From positions 186,001 to 250,000 of the forward strand of contig NZ_JAMBOH010000001.1 of assembly GCF_023715505.1 (NCBI RefSeq): DNA of 64,000 bases. Direction: 5' to 3'. Positions within the stretch are counted from its first letter, which is position 1; every line of letters begins with the position of its first letter. A program made the translations under genes and the position numbers. Of this stretch, positions 51,759 through 61,238 are shown in pieces. The notes under the pieces were generated by a model. That model searched no databases, was not told the DNA's origin, and saw only the letters and a program-made list of their open reading frames with translations. This DNA comes from Neobacillus cucumis. GTDB taxonomy: Bacteria > Bacillota > Bacilli > Bacillales_B > DSM-18226.

Positions 51759-52405
51759 AAATCTTGTCCATCCCATTCTTGATAAAATTGTTCTAAAAAG
51801 CTAAGCATCATTTCCTGCCTTTTCTCTGCAATTTTCTTAGCTGTATCTGTATTTAATAAATCTTTTAATTTTAATAATTTTTCATAAAAATGGTGAATAC
51901 TTGTTGATTTCCCTTTTCGATATTCTTCCAAGCTCATTTCTTCCCTGACTTGGACAGCAGGATCAAAGATAGGCTGGCCTTTTTTACCGCCATAAGCGAA
52001 GGCTCTTGCAATCCCAATGGCTCCAATTGCATCTAAACGATCTGCATCCTGTACGATTTTTGCTTCAACGGTTTTAAGCTCTGTTTTCCTGCCGCCTTTA
52101 TATGAAATCGTGTCAATGATTTGAATAATATGTTCTTTGACCTCATTTGGAACTAAAATGGTTTTGAAAAAAGATTCGAGCTTGGCCTTCCCTAGTTCCG
52201 CTGTTTTGTTTAGTTTTTCATCTGGTATGTCATGAAGAAGTGCTGCCATTTCAATGACAAACGGATCTCCAAACCTTTCTTCTTTGCAAATATGTAAGGC
52301 ATTACGCCGGACACGGTCAACATGGTACCAATCATGGCCCGTAGCATCTTCACCTAGTTCATTTCGGACAAATTTCTCTGTTTGTTTAATTGATAAGTCC
52401 TTCAT
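51755..52405 (-). CDS. ypgQ: HD-domain phosphohydrolase YpgQ
   Basis: A 216-residue metal-dependent hydrolase with the HD signature HDWYHVDRVRRNALHI, MAALLHDIPDEK (HD) and VQDADRLDAIGAIG (distal Asp). Family members hydrolyse nucleoside triphosphates to pyrophosphate and monophosphate. The ATG at 52405 with GCAGGTG upstream is chosen over an upstream TTG. It is translationally coupled to the ABC-F gene. Confidence 0.9.
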   Translation of the reverse strand: MKDLSIKQTEKFVRNELGEDATGHDWYHVDRVRRNALHICKEERFGDPFVIEMAALLHDIPDEKLNKTAELGKAKLESFFKTILVPNEVKEHIIQIIDTISYKGGRKTELKTVEAKIVQDADRLDAIGAIGIARAFAYGGKKGQPIFDPAVQVREEMSLEEYRKGKSTSIHHFYEKLLKLKDLLNTDTAKKIAEKRQEMMLSFLEQFYQEWDGQDL

Positions 52406-52448
52406 TTTCAAGCACCTGCCTTTACCCCTTGTTATTTTAACATGAAAG

Positions 52449-52494
52449 GCAAACAAAAAATAACCCCGATGTTTCGAGGTTATTTTTTGTTTGC
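52449..52494 (-). terminator. Long palindromic terminator
   Basis: GCAAACAAAAAATAACC and its complement GGTTATTTTTTGTTTGC, 17-bp arms around CCGATGTTTCGA. It overlaps the last codons of the 51-residue gene upstream. Confidence 0.85.
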
Positions 52495-52635
52495 CTGACG
52501 GCCGCTTTTTTTCTGACTCTGAGACTTATTATTGCCAATTTGAAATTCACTGCCTAGTTCCACATCATTACTAATATCCTGTTTTTCAATTTGTTCTCTC
52601 GTCTGGTTTGCATTTTGTCTTCCTTGCTTACTCAT
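52480..52635 (-). CDS. Small hydrophilic Gln/Asn/Lys-rich protein, spore-protein-like
   Basis: A 51-residue protein beginning MSKQGRQNANQTREQIEK and ending KSQSQKKSGRQANKK, with SEFQIGN in the middle. Composition and the (G/S)EF segment recall gamma-type small acid-soluble spore proteins, but similarity is too weak for assignment. The ATG at 52635 follows GGAGAGGGGTG. It is monocistronic. Confidence 0.65.
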   Translation of the reverse strand: MSKQGRQNANQTREQIEKQDISNDVELGSEFQIGNNKSQSQKKSGRQANKK

Positions 52636-52694
52636 GTGCACACCCCTCTCCTTCATATTGACTGCATTCATAGTATGCACAATCGGAGGTAAAG

Positions 52695-53543
52695 TTATTT
52701 TAAGCCATTAAACCAACTAATTCCAAGGGTGTTTTCGCCAGCATGAACGCCGATTACAGCCCCTAATGGACAGCTGAAAATTTTAACATCAGGATACTTC
52801 TCCTGCAATTCAATCTGCCAAGCTTTGGCTTGTTCTTCATGTAATCCGTACAATAGGTATACTTCTTTAAATCGATTCTGTTCATATGACATTCGAAAAT
52901 AATCAAGAATTTTTTCTTTAGCCTTTTTCTCGCCTCTAACTTTTTCTTTCACGCTAAGTGCCCCATCTTCAATTGAAATAATTGGTTTGACATTTAGCAT
53001 ACTTCCAAGGAAAAATTGCAGCCCTGTCATACGCCCGCCTCGATGGAGCTGCTCTAAACTTCCGACAAGAACATATGTCTCGCACGTTTCCCGAATTTTT
53101 TCAAGCTGCTCTACCATCGATTCAATACTTTTACCATCCTTAACCAGTTCCATCCCTTTTTTAATTAATGCGGACATCGGAAAAGTAAGGATGTTTGAAT
53201 CAAAGGTAGTGACCGGAATATCGACAAGTGCTGCTGCCTGCTTACTTGAGGAGACCGTCCCACTTAACTTTCCTGAGATAAGAATGGTTACAATTTGATC
53301 ATATTCTTTTGACAATTGTTCATATAAAGATTGAAAAGAACCAACCGATGGCTGCGAGGTTAACGGCGGGTTTTTTAGTTCCTTTAAACGGCCAAATAAT
53401 TCCTTTGGGGTTAAGTCTATTCCATCCAAATATTCCTCCCCGTCCAGAACAACAGTTAACGGGATGGTATATAAATCTGGATGATTGCTTAGCTCATCAT
53501 CTAAATAAGCTGTACTATCGGTTACCCATGCGATCTTAACCAT
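52695..53543 (-). CDS. degV: DegV family fatty-acid-binding protein
   Basis: A 282-residue DegV protein: IAWVTDSTAYLDDEL at the N-terminus, PLTVVLDGEEYLDGIDLTP, SQPSVGSF, and the C-terminal GAVIGVHAGENTLGISWF are all family hallmarks. DegV (FakB-like) proteins bind fatty acids and present them to a kinase. Motifs are complete. It is a single-gene unit with no partner kinase in the window. Confidence 0.93.
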   Translation of the reverse strand: MVKIAWVTDSTAYLDDELSNHPDLYTIPLTVVLDGEEYLDGIDLTPKELFGRLKELKNPPLTSQPSVGSFQSLYEQLSKEYDQIVTILISGKLSGTVSSSKQAAALVDIPVTTFDSNILTFPMSALIKKGMELVKDGKSIESMVEQLEKIRETCETYVLVGSLEQLHRGGRMTGLQFFLGSMLNVKPIISIEDGALSVKEKVRGEKKAKEKILDYFRMSYEQNRFKEVYLLYGLHEEQAKAWQIELQEKYPDVKIFSCPLGAVIGVHAGENTLGISWFNGLK

Positions 53544-53641
53544 GCGTCTCTCCCCCTGCTATTAGTATGAGGTCATAATATCACGCTAATCTAACTGTAA
53601 CCTCAAATTTGAATATTGTAAATATTAAAAAAATAAATATA

Positions 53642-53667
53642 ACCAGCTAACTGAATAGCTGGTTATT
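53642..53667. terminator. Terminator after the 53672-54184 gene
   Basis: AACCAGCTA and TAGCTGGTT arms around TTCAG, 4 bases past the stop. Confidence 0.8.
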
Positions 53668-53671
53668 ATAA

Positions 53672-54184
53672 TTATCTAATGTTCAACCGCTCAAGAGTAT
53701 TAACTACAAAATCAGTCATATTGACCAAATCATCCATCTGATCCTCGGTAACCAAGCGGCCAAATTCCACAGCAAGACTTGTTGAAAAATTTTGTTCTCT
53801 ATCTAACGGGTGAAAATGGCTTGTTAATGAAAAATTCCGAGAATCCCCCCATATATCTAAAAGGATATTTTTTAGTTCATTAAAATTTGGCTCTTTTTCC
53901 TGTTCAAGGAAAAATTCCAATCTTACATAACATCCAGCCTGATGTTCCGATTGCATAGAGGGTAAAAGCTCAGCAGCCAAATTTAACAATGTCGACTTCA
54001 ATTCTACTTTTGCAATACAATTACCATCAGGCAACTGAAAGGATACGTCAAAAGAGCGGGACATTTTTGCTAGGTTTATTAAATCATTTCGATCAGTAAT
54101 GATAATATCACCCTTTATATCTAAATCATAAAGGGCCCCTTCAATCACTACTTTCATATTATCAAAGGCTGTTGGGTCAAACAT
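53672..54184 (-). CDS. Unknown conserved-looking cytoplasmic protein
   Basis: A 170-residue protein, not recognised. It begins MFDPTAFDNMKVVIEGALYD, has a hydrophilic alpha/beta pattern and ends VNMTDFVVNTLERLNIR. The ATG at 54184 is chosen because GGAG lies 6 bases upstream, rather than a GTG 12 bases earlier. It starts 17 bases after the fhs stop codon and may be cotranscribed with it. Nothing in the sequence points to a catalytic site. Confidence 0.75.
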   Translation of the reverse strand: MFDPTAFDNMKVVIEGALYDLDIKGDIIITDRNDLINLAKMSRSFDVSFQLPDGNCIAKVELKSTLLNLAAELLPSMQSEHQAGCYVRLEFFLEQEKEPNFNELKNILLDIWGDSRNFSLTSHFHPLDREQNFSTSLAVEFGRLVTEDQMDDLVNMTDFVVNTLERLNIR

Positions 54185-54200
54185 TGAATACTCCACTCCT

Positions 54201-55889
54201 TTAGAAAAGTCCTAGCGCATTCCCTTGATCGTCCACATCCATATTAAGAGCGGCTGGATTTTTAGGGAGTCCCGGCATCGTCATGACCTCTCCTGTTAAG
54301 GCCACAATAAAGCCTGCCCCTATTGAAGGTTTAAATTCTCTAATCGTTACGATGAAATCAGTCGGCCTGCCCAGCTTTGAAGGATCATCCGATAGTGAAT
54401 ATTGTGATTTCGCCATGCAAACGGGTAAATGAGACCAGCCGAACCTGTCAAAATCAGCTAATTGTTTTTTGGCTTTCGGTAAAAACTCTACGTCCTTCCC
54501 GCCGTATACAACTTGGACAATAGTTCTTATTTTTTGTTCAATTGAATTAGAAAGTTCATATAAGGGTTGAAAATGATTTTCCTCTTTTTCCATCACTGAC
54601 AAGAGTGTTTGTGCAAGCTCGATCCCCCCTTCCCCGCCTTTTTCCCAAACTTCTGTTAATGCCGCTGGTACATTTTCCCTTTCACACCAGTCAAGTAATG
54701 TTTGAACCTCTGAACTTGTATCGGTAATAAATTTATTGATGGCAACGACCACCGGAAGGCCAAAACTTTTTATTGTTTCAATATGTTTTTGCAAATTACT
54801 AAAACCAAGCGTAAGTGCTGTGATATTCTCACTTGTCAAATCCTTTTTTTCGACACCACCATGCATTTTTAAGGCACGGATGGTAGCGACCACTACTACA
54901 GCTTCTGGTTTAATTCTTGCACTGCGTGCTTTGATATGTAAAAACTTCTCTGCACCTAAATCAGCCCCAAAGCCACCCTCAGTGATGACATAATCGGCTA
55001 ACTTTTGAGCTGCCTTAGTAGCAATGACACTGTTGCAGCCATGTGCAATATTTGCAAACGGACCTCCGTGAATCAGCGCTGGTGTGTGTTCAATGGTTTG
55101 AACAAGATTTGGTTTAACCGCGTCTTTTAACAATAGCGCTAATGCACCCTTCACACCAAGGTCTCCAACTGTCACTGGTTGTTTATTTACATTATAAGCA
55201 ACTACCATTCGTGACAATCGTAATTTTAAATCCTTTAAGTCAGTTGCTAAACAAAGAACGGCCATAACTTCTGAGGCAACTGTAATGTCGAAACCATCCT
55301 CACGGGGGACACCTTGAAGTGGACCTCCAAGACCAATAATTACTTTTCGTAACGCACGATCATTTAAGTCTATGGCCCGTTTCCAAACGATTCTTCGCTG
55401 ATCTATATTTAACTCATTGCCTTGTTGTAGATGGTTATCAATTAAGGCAGCAAGAGCATTATTTGCAGTTGTAATTGCATGAATGTCTCCAGTAAAATGG
55501 AGGTTAATGTCCTCCATTGGAAGAACTTGAGAATAACCGCCGCCAGTTGCTCCGCCTTTTATACCCATAGTTGGGCCAAGCGAGGGCTCACGCATTGCAA
55601 TCATTACCTTTTTCCCAATTCTATTAAATGCATCCGCAAGACCGACTGTAACAGTAGATTTCCCTTCACCCGCCGGAGTTGGATTAATTGAGGTAACAAG
55701 GATAATTTTTCCATCATTGTTTGTCTTTATTTTGTTTAGTGCCTCATTGGAAATTTTAGCTTTATACTTTCCATAAAGCTCCAAATCACTTTCTAGTAAA
55801 CCAATATTTTCCGCAATTTCGACAATCGGCTTCATTTTGGATGCTTGTGCAATTTCAATGTCTGACTCCACTGATGTTTTCATCTTCAC
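54201..55889 (-). CDS. fhs: Formate-tetrahydrofolate ligase
   Basis: A 562-residue enzyme making 10-formyl-THF from formate, THF and ATP. The P-loop is [17 protein letters not shown]. Other conserved blocks are [39 protein letters not shown] and the C-terminal [20 protein letters not shown]. The start is most likely a GTG at 55889 (GGGGGTTTAAC upstream); an ATG 15 bases earlier lacks a site. Enzyme length fits the family. Confidence 0.96.
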   Translation of the reverse strand: MKMKTSVESDIEIAQASKMKPIVEIAENIGLLESDLELYGKYKAKISNEALNKIKTNNDGKIILVTSINPTPAGEGKSTVTVGLADAFNRIGKKVMIAMREPSLGPTMGIKGGATGGGYSQVLPMEDINLHFTGDIHAITTANNALAALIDNHLQQGNELNIDQRRIVWKRAIDLNDRALRKVIIGLGGPLQGVPREDGFDITVASEVMAVLCLATDLKDLKLRLSRMVVAYNVNKQPVTVGDLGVKGALALLLKDAVKPNLVQTIEHTPALIHGGPFANIAHGCNSVIATKAAQKLADYVITEGGFGADLGAEKFLHIKARSARIKPEAVVVVATIRALKMHGGVEKKDLTSENITALTLGFSNLQKHIETIKSFGLPVVVAINKFITDTSSEVQTLLDWCERENVPAALTEVWEKGGEGGIELAQTLLSVMEKEENHFQPLYELSNSIEQKIRTIVQVVYGGKDVEFLPKAKKQLADFDRFGWSHLPVCMAKSQYSLSDDPSKLGRPTDFIVTIREFKPSIGAGFIVALTGEVMTMPGLPKNPAALNMDVDDQGNALGLF

Positions 55890-56039
55890 GTTAAACCCCC
55901 ACATTCAGCATTAATTTCCATAGCACTACCATTGTAGCAAATAAGTTTTTTTTATTCCGATTATTATTATATCGAAATTAAAATCTTTCCTGAAATTATA
56001 ATAATGTTTATAATGTAATTATCGAATTTTTTAAATATT

Positions 56040-56062
56040 CAATGACTCCATCCGCAAGTCAT
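56040..56062. other. Hairpin upstream of metA
   Basis: AATGACT and AGTCATT arms around CCATCCGCA, followed by T-rich sequence. It lies 49 bases before the metA start. It does not have the sequence of a SAM riboswitch (S-box). A regulatory role is possible but unsupported. Confidence 0.35.
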
Positions 56063-56110
56063 TCAAAAATTACCTTTATATTTTACGGATTTAAGAAAGG
56101 GGACGGTCAC

Positions 56111-57022
56111 TTGCCTATTAACATACCTAAGCAATTACCTGCAAGGGAGATACTTGAACAGGAAAATATTTTCATCATGGATGATGAGAGGGCCATCACT
56201 CAGGATATCAGGCCTTTAAATATCTTAATATTAAATTTAATGCCTGAAAAAGAAAAAGCTGAAACACAGTTATTGCGCTTATTAGGAAACTCTCCATTAC
56301 AGGTTAATGTGAATTTTTTAAAAACCGATTCGTATGAGTCAACCCATACTAGTAAGCAGCATTTAGAACAGTTCTATACCACGTTTCCGGAAATTAAAAA
56401 CTTAAAATTTGACGGAATGATTATTACTGGTGCACCGGTTGAATTATTAGAATTTGATCAAGTGAAGTATTGGTCTGAATTAAAAGAGATCATGGATTGG
56501 GCCGATCAAAATGTCACCTCGACCTTACATATTTGCTGGGGTGCACAGGCGGGCTTATATTATCACTATGGGATCGGCAAATTTGAATTAAAGCGTAAAT
56601 GCTCCGGAATTTATGCCCATCAAATCTTTGAGCAAAATGATATTTTATTGCGAGGGTTTGACGATCAGTTTTATGCTCCACATTCACGTTACACAGATAT
56701 AGCAATTGAATCCATTATGAAAAACCCAGAATTAAAATTATTGGCTGCCTCAGAAGAAGCCGGGGCATTATTGATTGCCTCGAGGGATCGAAAACATGTC
56801 ATGATCACAGGTCATCTGGAATACGACTCCGATTCATTGGCACAGGAATATGAGAGAGACTTAAAAAAAGGTCTAAAGATTCATATGCCTGAAAATTACT
56901 TTCCAAACAATGACCCAACACAACCACCAATAAATCGGTGGCGCTCACATGGTCATTTATTCTTCTCTAATTGGTTAAATTACTATGTTTACCAGGAAAC
57001 ACCTTTCAATTGGGGTCAATAA
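56111..57022 (+). CDS. metA: Homoserine O-acetyltransferase MetA
   Basis: A 303-residue enzyme acylating homoserine as the first step of methionine synthesis. The MetA signature is [20 protein letters not shown]; the catalytic Cys is in [16 protein letters not shown], and the His/Glu pair is in MITGHLEYD. The TTG at 56111 (AGAAAGGGGACGG upstream) reproduces the family start [11 protein letters not shown]; the frame extends upstream without a better start. It is monocistronic with its own terminator at 57023-57046. Confidence 0.94.
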   Translation: MPINIPKQLPAREILEQENIFIMDDERAITQDIRPLNILILNLMPEKEKAETQLLRLLGNSPLQVNVNFLKTDSYESTHTSKQHLEQFYTTFPEIKNLKFDGMIITGAPVELLEFDQVKYWSELKEIMDWADQNVTSTLHICWGAQAGLYYHYGIGKFELKRKCSGIYAHQIFEQNDILLRGFDDQFYAPHSRYTDIAIESIMKNPELKLLAASEEAGALLIASRDRKHVMITGHLEYDSDSLAQEYERDLKKGLKIHMPENYFPNNDPTQPPINRWRSHGHLFFSNWLNYYVYQETPFNWGQ

Positions 57023-57046
57023 GCATCGGTTACCGATGCTTTTTCA
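57022..57046 (+). terminator. Terminator of metA
   Basis: AAGCATCGGT and ACCGATGCTT arms with no loop beyond the central T-A step, followed by TTTTTC. Confidence 0.85.
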
Positions 57047-57107
57047 ATTGCAGCTTTGTTTATTATTCGCTATTTATAGCTATAATACATAGGAAAGGAG
57101 TGTCCCT

Positions 57108-57320
57108 ATGGAAACAATTACTGCAATCCATCGAAATTACAATGGAGAGATTATCAATTTTGTTACTTCCGAAGGGCGGGTCATATCTTACCGCAAGGCA
57201 CTATTGGATGTTGAACAGGGCTTAATTCAAGGTCTTCAAACAGTCCGGGATACAAATGGAGCAATATCTCTTATGCCGGAACTCGAACAATCCTTTGACC
57301 ATTATCCAAATTTATTTTAA
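57108..57320 (+). CDS. DUF3892 family small protein
   Basis: A 70-residue protein matching the DUF3892 pattern: ITAIHRNYNGEIINFVTSEG, a buried RVISYRKALLDVEQGLIQGL helix and DTNGAISLMPELEQSFDHYP. GGAAAGGAGTG lies upstream of the ATG. Function unknown. It is transcribed toward mntR, with a shared terminator between. Confidence 0.8.
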   Translation: METITAIHRNYNGEIINFVTSEGRVISYRKALLDVEQGLIQGLQTVRDTNGAISLMPELEQSFDHYPNLF

Positions 57321-57351
57321 AAGCACCTAGCTTGATTGCTAGGTGCTTTCT
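57319..57351. terminator. Bidirectional terminator
   Basis: AAAAGCACCTAGC and GCTAGGTGCTTT arms around TTGATT, between the convergent DUF3892 and mntR genes. Confidence 0.85.
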
Positions 57352-57382
57352 GTATACCCATTTGAGAATGAGAAGATCTTCT

Positions 57383-57805
57383 CTATTCATGTTCATTTTG
57401 TTTTTGAACTTCTTTTAACGCGTCAATCCTATTCTGGTCTTCCTCAAAGAACTGAACAAGATCGCCAATCCGATCAATAGAGTCCCAGCTTAAATGATGC
57501 TCAATTCCTTCCACATCATGATAGATGTTTTCATCCTTTACCCCAATAATTTTGAGAAATTGTTCAAGTAGTTCATGTCTAAAAACTAGGCGTTTACCAA
57601 TCTTATTACCCTTGGATGTTAAGCTAAGTCCTCTATATTTTTCATAAACTAAATATTCATCTTTATCAAGCTTTTGCACCATTTTTGTTACTGAGGAGGG
57701 ATGGACGGATAACGCTTCGGCAATATCCGATACCCGAGCGTAACCTTTTTCTTCAATTAAAATATATATTTGTTCGATATAATCTTCCATGCTAGGTGTT
57801 GGCAT
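57383..57805 (-). CDS. mntR: Manganese-responsive transcriptional regulator MntR
   Basis: A 140-residue DtxR/MntR regulator repressing manganese uptake. The N-terminal helix-turn-helix is [20 protein letters not shown]. Metal ligands expected for MntR are visible: Asp8 and Glu11 (MEDYIEQIY), His in RHELLEQF, and [11 protein letters not shown] (Glu, Glu, His). The sequence is strikingly close to B. subtilis MntR. Its target genes (mntH, mntABC) are not in this window. Confidence 0.96.
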   Translation of the reverse strand: MPTPSMEDYIEQIYILIEEKGYARVSDIAEALSVHPSSVTKMVQKLDKDEYLVYEKYRGLSLTSKGNKIGKRLVFRHELLEQFLKIIGVKDENIYHDVEGIEHHLSWDSIDRIGDLVQFFEEDQNRIDALKEVQKQNEHE

Positions 57806-57873
57806 CCCTTAACCTCCAAAAAATTACTCTTCTAAAAGTTTACTATATTAAAAAATGAGTGACAAGTGAGGAA

Positions 57874-60042
57874 TTATTTTACGGCAGTCTCCTCGAATAA
57901 AAATTTTATTCTATTTTCCTGTCCATCAAGGAATAGTCTAGCATTAAAGGTTTTGTCCTTATTCGTAAATCCTTCGATTAGTTCTGTCTTTTCACCTGAC
58001 AGCAGAAGTTTTACATTTTTTTGAGTAATATTTTTCCCAAGGATTTTCTTTGAAATTGTAAAATTACACTGATTTTTTTTATAATTGCTGCAGCCGTAGA
58101 AGTTGCCTTTATCAATGATATCACCTTCACATTTTTTACAAGGCCCTAGTTTAGTCGAAGTTCTTCTCTTTCCTTTTTGTTTTCCAGGAGTGAAGTTTTG
58201 AGTAATATCTTCAGAAAAGACCCACGCTGCAGATTGTTCCAAACTGGAGGAAATTAGATGGAGAACCATTTTTTTCGTTTGCTCCATAAAATGCTTTGGC
58301 ACGGCAGAACCTTCCGATATTTCCTTTAGTTTTTGCTCCCATTTTGCTGTCATTTCAGGTGAAGCGAGAATTTCTTGACCTATCGCTTCAATCAATATTT
58401 TAGCTTTGGCAGTTGCATAAACTAAGTTTTTCTTCACTTCAATGTATAAACGGTCCTTAAGCATAGTAATAATCCCAGCTCGCGTAGCTTCCGTTCCTAA
58501 TCCTTCCGTTTTAGTAAGGATTTTCTCGAGCTCTTTATCATCTATATGTTTTCCGGCGGTTTTCATCAATGTAATCAGCTGGCCTTCAGTATACCGCTTC
58601 GGCGGTTGTGTCTGGCTTTCTTTCACATCTACTTTCACCGTTTTACCCTGTTCTCCTTTTGTTAAAGCAGGCAGTTCAGGAACATCCTCACGTTCCTTAT
58701 GATTTAGGACTTTTCTCCATCCTTCTTCTAGTTGCACCTTTCCTTTTGAAATAAAAGTTGCTCTGCCATCTACTAACGTAGTAACGGTTGTATATTCTGC
58801 GACAGACTTATTATAATGGGCAGCAATTAAGCTAGTCACAATTAAATCATAAATCTTGCGCTCATCAGAACCAAGCCTATCCAAATTTGGGATTTGCTCA
58901 GTTGGAATAATGGCATAGTGATCGGTTACCTTTTTTTCATTCACGTATCGTTTGTTATCTGCGATAGAATCAATCGGAAGTGGGAAATAACTTTCGTAGT
59001 CTTTTAGATGACTTAATCGACTTAAAATATCTGGAAAGGTATTAGCCTCTTCTTTTGTAACATACCTCGAATCGGAGCGGGGATAGGAAACATACCCTTT
59101 TTGATAGAGTTTTTGCAACATATCTAATGTGTTCTTTGGAGAGAACTTGTAACGTTTATTGGCTTCCGCCTGTAAAGCTGAAAGATTATATAACAGCGGC
59201 GGTAAAAATTCTTTTCTTTCCGAAAGTACCTCTGTAACTTCAGCCGGCCTGTCTCGACAAAAAGCGGCTACTTTTTCAGCCAACTCTTTCGTCTTCACAC
59301 GGGTTTCTCCTTCATTCTGCCACTTTCCACTGTATTTTTTCCCGCTGATTGCAAAGGATGCAGTAACCTCCCAAAATGGTTCAGACTTAAAATTCTCAAT
59401 CTCTAGTTCTCGTTTTACAATAAGGGCTAAGGTTGGAGTTTGGACCCTTCCAACTGAGAATACATCTGAGAATCCTTTTTGCTGAAGAAGCAAGCTATAA
59501 AGCCTTGAGCCATTCATACCGACAATCCAATCTGCACACGCACGAGTATATGCCTCAAAGTATAAGCTTTTTGTATCCTGTTCATCCAATAATTTATTAA
59601 ACCCTTCTCGGATTGCATTTGGCGTTAAGGACGAAATCCAAAGTCGTTTCATCGGTTTTTTGCAGTTTGTTAAACGGAGGATATTGCGAATGATCAATTC
59701 ACCTTCACGCCCGGCATCACCTGCATGAATAATTTCCGTTACATTCGGGTCAGATACTAGTTTTTTTATAACCGTAAATTGCCTTTCCTTATCTTTTGTT
59801 ACTTCGTATTGAAAGTGTTCGGGTATGATGGGCAAAGTGTCTAAAGACCATTTTTTCCAACCAGGTTCATATTTTTCAGGGGCAACCAGCTGGCATAGAT
59901 GTCCAATTGCCCATGTCACATATGCCCCTCCTATAAATGTTTCATTCGGAAATATTTCAATAAAACCGTTTTGTTTTTTATGTTTAAAAATCGAAGCTAA
60001 TGTTGAACCTTGATCGGGTTTTTCAGCAATAATTAATTTCAT
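57874..60042 (-). CDS. topB: DNA topoisomerase III
   Basis: A 722-residue type IA topoisomerase that decatenates DNA during replication and recombination. The Toprim domain opens with LIIAEKPDQGSTLASIF and includes HAGDAGREGELIIRNI. The active-site tyrosine is in YQKGYVSYPRSDSRYV. A C-terminal zinc-finger-like module (LGPCKKCEGDIIDKGNFYGC) is present. Length matches the family. It is monocistronic. Confidence 0.96.
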   Translation of the reverse strand: MKLIIAEKPDQGSTLASIFKHKKQNGFIEIFPNETFIGGAYVTWAIGHLCQLVAPEKYEPGWKKWSLDTLPIIPEHFQYEVTKDKERQFTVIKKLVSDPNVTEIIHAGDAGREGELIIRNILRLTNCKKPMKRLWISSLTPNAIREGFNKLLDEQDTKSLYFEAYTRACADWIVGMNGSRLYSLLLQQKGFSDVFSVGRVQTPTLALIVKRELEIENFKSEPFWEVTASFAISGKKYSGKWQNEGETRVKTKELAEKVAAFCRDRPAEVTEVLSERKEFLPPLLYNLSALQAEANKRYKFSPKNTLDMLQKLYQKGYVSYPRSDSRYVTKEEANTFPDILSRLSHLKDYESYFPLPIDSIADNKRYVNEKKVTDHYAIIPTEQIPNLDRLGSDERKIYDLIVTSLIAAHYNKSVAEYTTVTTLVDGRATFISKGKVQLEEGWRKVLNHKEREDVPELPALTKGEQGKTVKVDVKESQTQPPKRYTEGQLITLMKTAGKHIDDKELEKILTKTEGLGTEATRAGIITMLKDRLYIEVKKNLVYATAKAKILIEAIGQEILASPEMTAKWEQKLKEISEGSAVPKHFMEQTKKMVLHLISSSLEQSAAWVFSEDITQNFTPGKQKGKRRTSTKLGPCKKCEGDIIDKGNFYGCSNYKKNQCNFTISKKILGKNITQKNVKLLLSGEKTELIEGFTNKDKTFNARLFLDGQENRIKFLFEETAVK

Positions 60043-60189
60043 CTAAATTTGCTCCTTTTTAAAGCATCCCTGATTCATTTTCCCACTTCAAATCTATTTC
60101 GTAAAGGTAAAAAATAAGGCAGAATTTGGGCAAACCAAATGAAGTTAAATATCTCAATAGTTTAATATAATAGTCAGAAAAATAAAAAA

Positions 60190-60218
60190 TAACCTGCTCA
60201 ATAATTGGCAGGTTTTAA
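60190..60218. terminator. Terminator of the 60237-60521 gene
   Basis: AACCTGC and GCAGGTT arms around TCAATAATTG, with A/T-rich tails on both sides. It lies 19 bases past the stop. Confidence 0.8.
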
Positions 60219-60236
60219 AAACTATAGTTTGTTTAA

Positions 60237-60521
60237 CTAGTTATTTGGCTTAAAAGAGTTCTTATCTTGAACGTACCAATTCTCTTCAGGAACAATATTA
60301 GAGACAGTTAAAATGAAAGAGGGAATCCGCTCCACATCAAAGACAATAGCCCCAATTTTCTTAGTAAACATGATAAAACCATTTCCATGAGAAAAATCTG
60401 CTAAAGTATTTCCTATTTGCAGCAATGACATGAGTATAGCCTGCTTTTCATCTGCTTCAATTAAAACTTTGGGTGAGAATCTTAAAATCCACTCTTCTCC
60501 TTCAATTGAAAATCGGTACAT
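60237..60521 (-). CDS. Unknown small protein
   Basis: A 94-residue protein, not recognised. It begins MYRFSIEGEEWILRFSPK and has a beta-rich half (GFIMFTKKIGAIVFDVERIP) and a polar C-terminus. The ATG at 60521 is preferred, because GAGGTGGGGGAG precedes it. It is monocistronic, in the gap between topB and cspD. Confidence 0.65.
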   Translation of the reverse strand: MYRFSIEGEEWILRFSPKVLIEADEKQAILMSLLQIGNTLADFSHGNGFIMFTKKIGAIVFDVERIPSFILTVSNIVPEENWYVQDKNSFKPNN

Positions 60522-60664
60522 GGGCTCCCCCACCTCGAATTGAAATGTTATTAATAAACATATGAGGAAGAGCCTATAATATATTCATCAAAATATTATA
60601 TTCACTTATATTAATAAATTATTCAAAACAATGCTTTTTTCAGGAAAAAATCACCTGTGATTCC

Positions 60665-60693
60665 TTGACTGTCTTTTTTCATTATTGTATATT
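60665..60693 (+). promoter_or_regulatory. Sigma-A promoter of cspD
   Basis: TTGACT (60665-60670), exactly 17 bases, then TATATT (60688-60693). The transcript would have a leader of about 75 bases containing two hairpins: ATCATGTA/TACATGAT and GGTACC/GGTGCC. Confidence 0.88.
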
Positions 60694-60775
60694 TAAAGCA
60701 TCATGTAAGCGATACATGATAATATTTAACTTGGTACCAAATAGGTGCCACGATAGGCTTAGGAGGAAGAAGTAC

Positions 60776-60976
60776 ATGCAAAACGGTAAAGTAAAATGGT
60801 TTAACAACGAAAAAGGGTTTGGTTTTATCGAAGTTGAAGGCGGAGACGATGTATTCGTACATTTCAGTGCGATTCAAGGCGACGGATTCAAATCATTAGA
60901 AGAAGGTCAAGAAGTTTCTTTCGAAATCGTTGAAGGAAACCGTGGACCACAAGCTGCTAACGTAGTAAAACTATAA
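60776..60976 (+). CDS. cspD: Cold shock protein CspD
   Basis: A 66-residue OB-fold RNA chaperone. RNP1 is KGFGFIEV and RNP2 is [28 protein letters not shown] at the start is diagnostic. The ATG at 60776 follows a strong AGGAGGAAG site. Long structured leader as in other cold-shock genes, suggesting temperature-dependent translation. A strong terminator follows at 61000-61029. Confidence 0.97.
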   Translation: MQNGKVKWFNNEKGFGFIEVEGGDDVFVHFSAIQGDGFKSLEEGQEVSFEIVEGNRGPQAANVVKL

Positions 60977-60999
60977 TCATTTCAAATAATAACCATTCA

Positions 61000-61029
61000 A
61001 GGCTGACGAGATTTGTCAGCCTTTTTAAT
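61000..61029 (+). terminator. Terminator of cspD
   Basis: AGGCTGAC and GTCAGCCT arms around GAGATTT, followed by TTTTTAAT on the plus strand. Confidence 0.9.
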
Positions 61030-61033
61030 ATTC

Positions 61034-61219
61034 TCACTTTAATTTTTCTCCATAATCCCGAATCTGTTCTCCGACTGTACATTGAGAAATACAAAAACGA
61101 TGTGCGGCTCTCCGCCCGTCTGCCTTTTTTAAATATTTATGCAAAAAGCAGCCATTACAATATTGGTTCATTAAGCCTTCTACCTGGCTCAATAATTCCT
61201 TTCTGACTAAAGGCTTCAT
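61034..61219 (-). CDS. ypeQ: Zinc-finger domain protein YpeQ
   Basis: A 61-residue protein with a Cys-x2-Cys pair (YCNGCFLHKYLK) and a His-x3-Cys-x3-Cys set (AHRFCISQCTVGEQI), a compact zinc finger. It matches the YpeQ family in the conserved cspD-ypeQ-ypeP order. The ATG at 61219 is chosen; the alternative GTG lies inside the binding site. Function unknown. Confidence 0.82.
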   Translation of the reverse strand: MKPLVRKELLSQVEGLMNQYCNGCFLHKYLKKADGRRAAHRFCISQCTVGEQIRDYGEKLK

Positions 61220-61238
61220 GATGATAGACACCCTCTCC

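Noticed and set aside
55890..56110. SAM riboswitch in front of metA
   Set aside because: No S-box core motifs were found; only a short hairpin at 56040-56062 lies in the leader.
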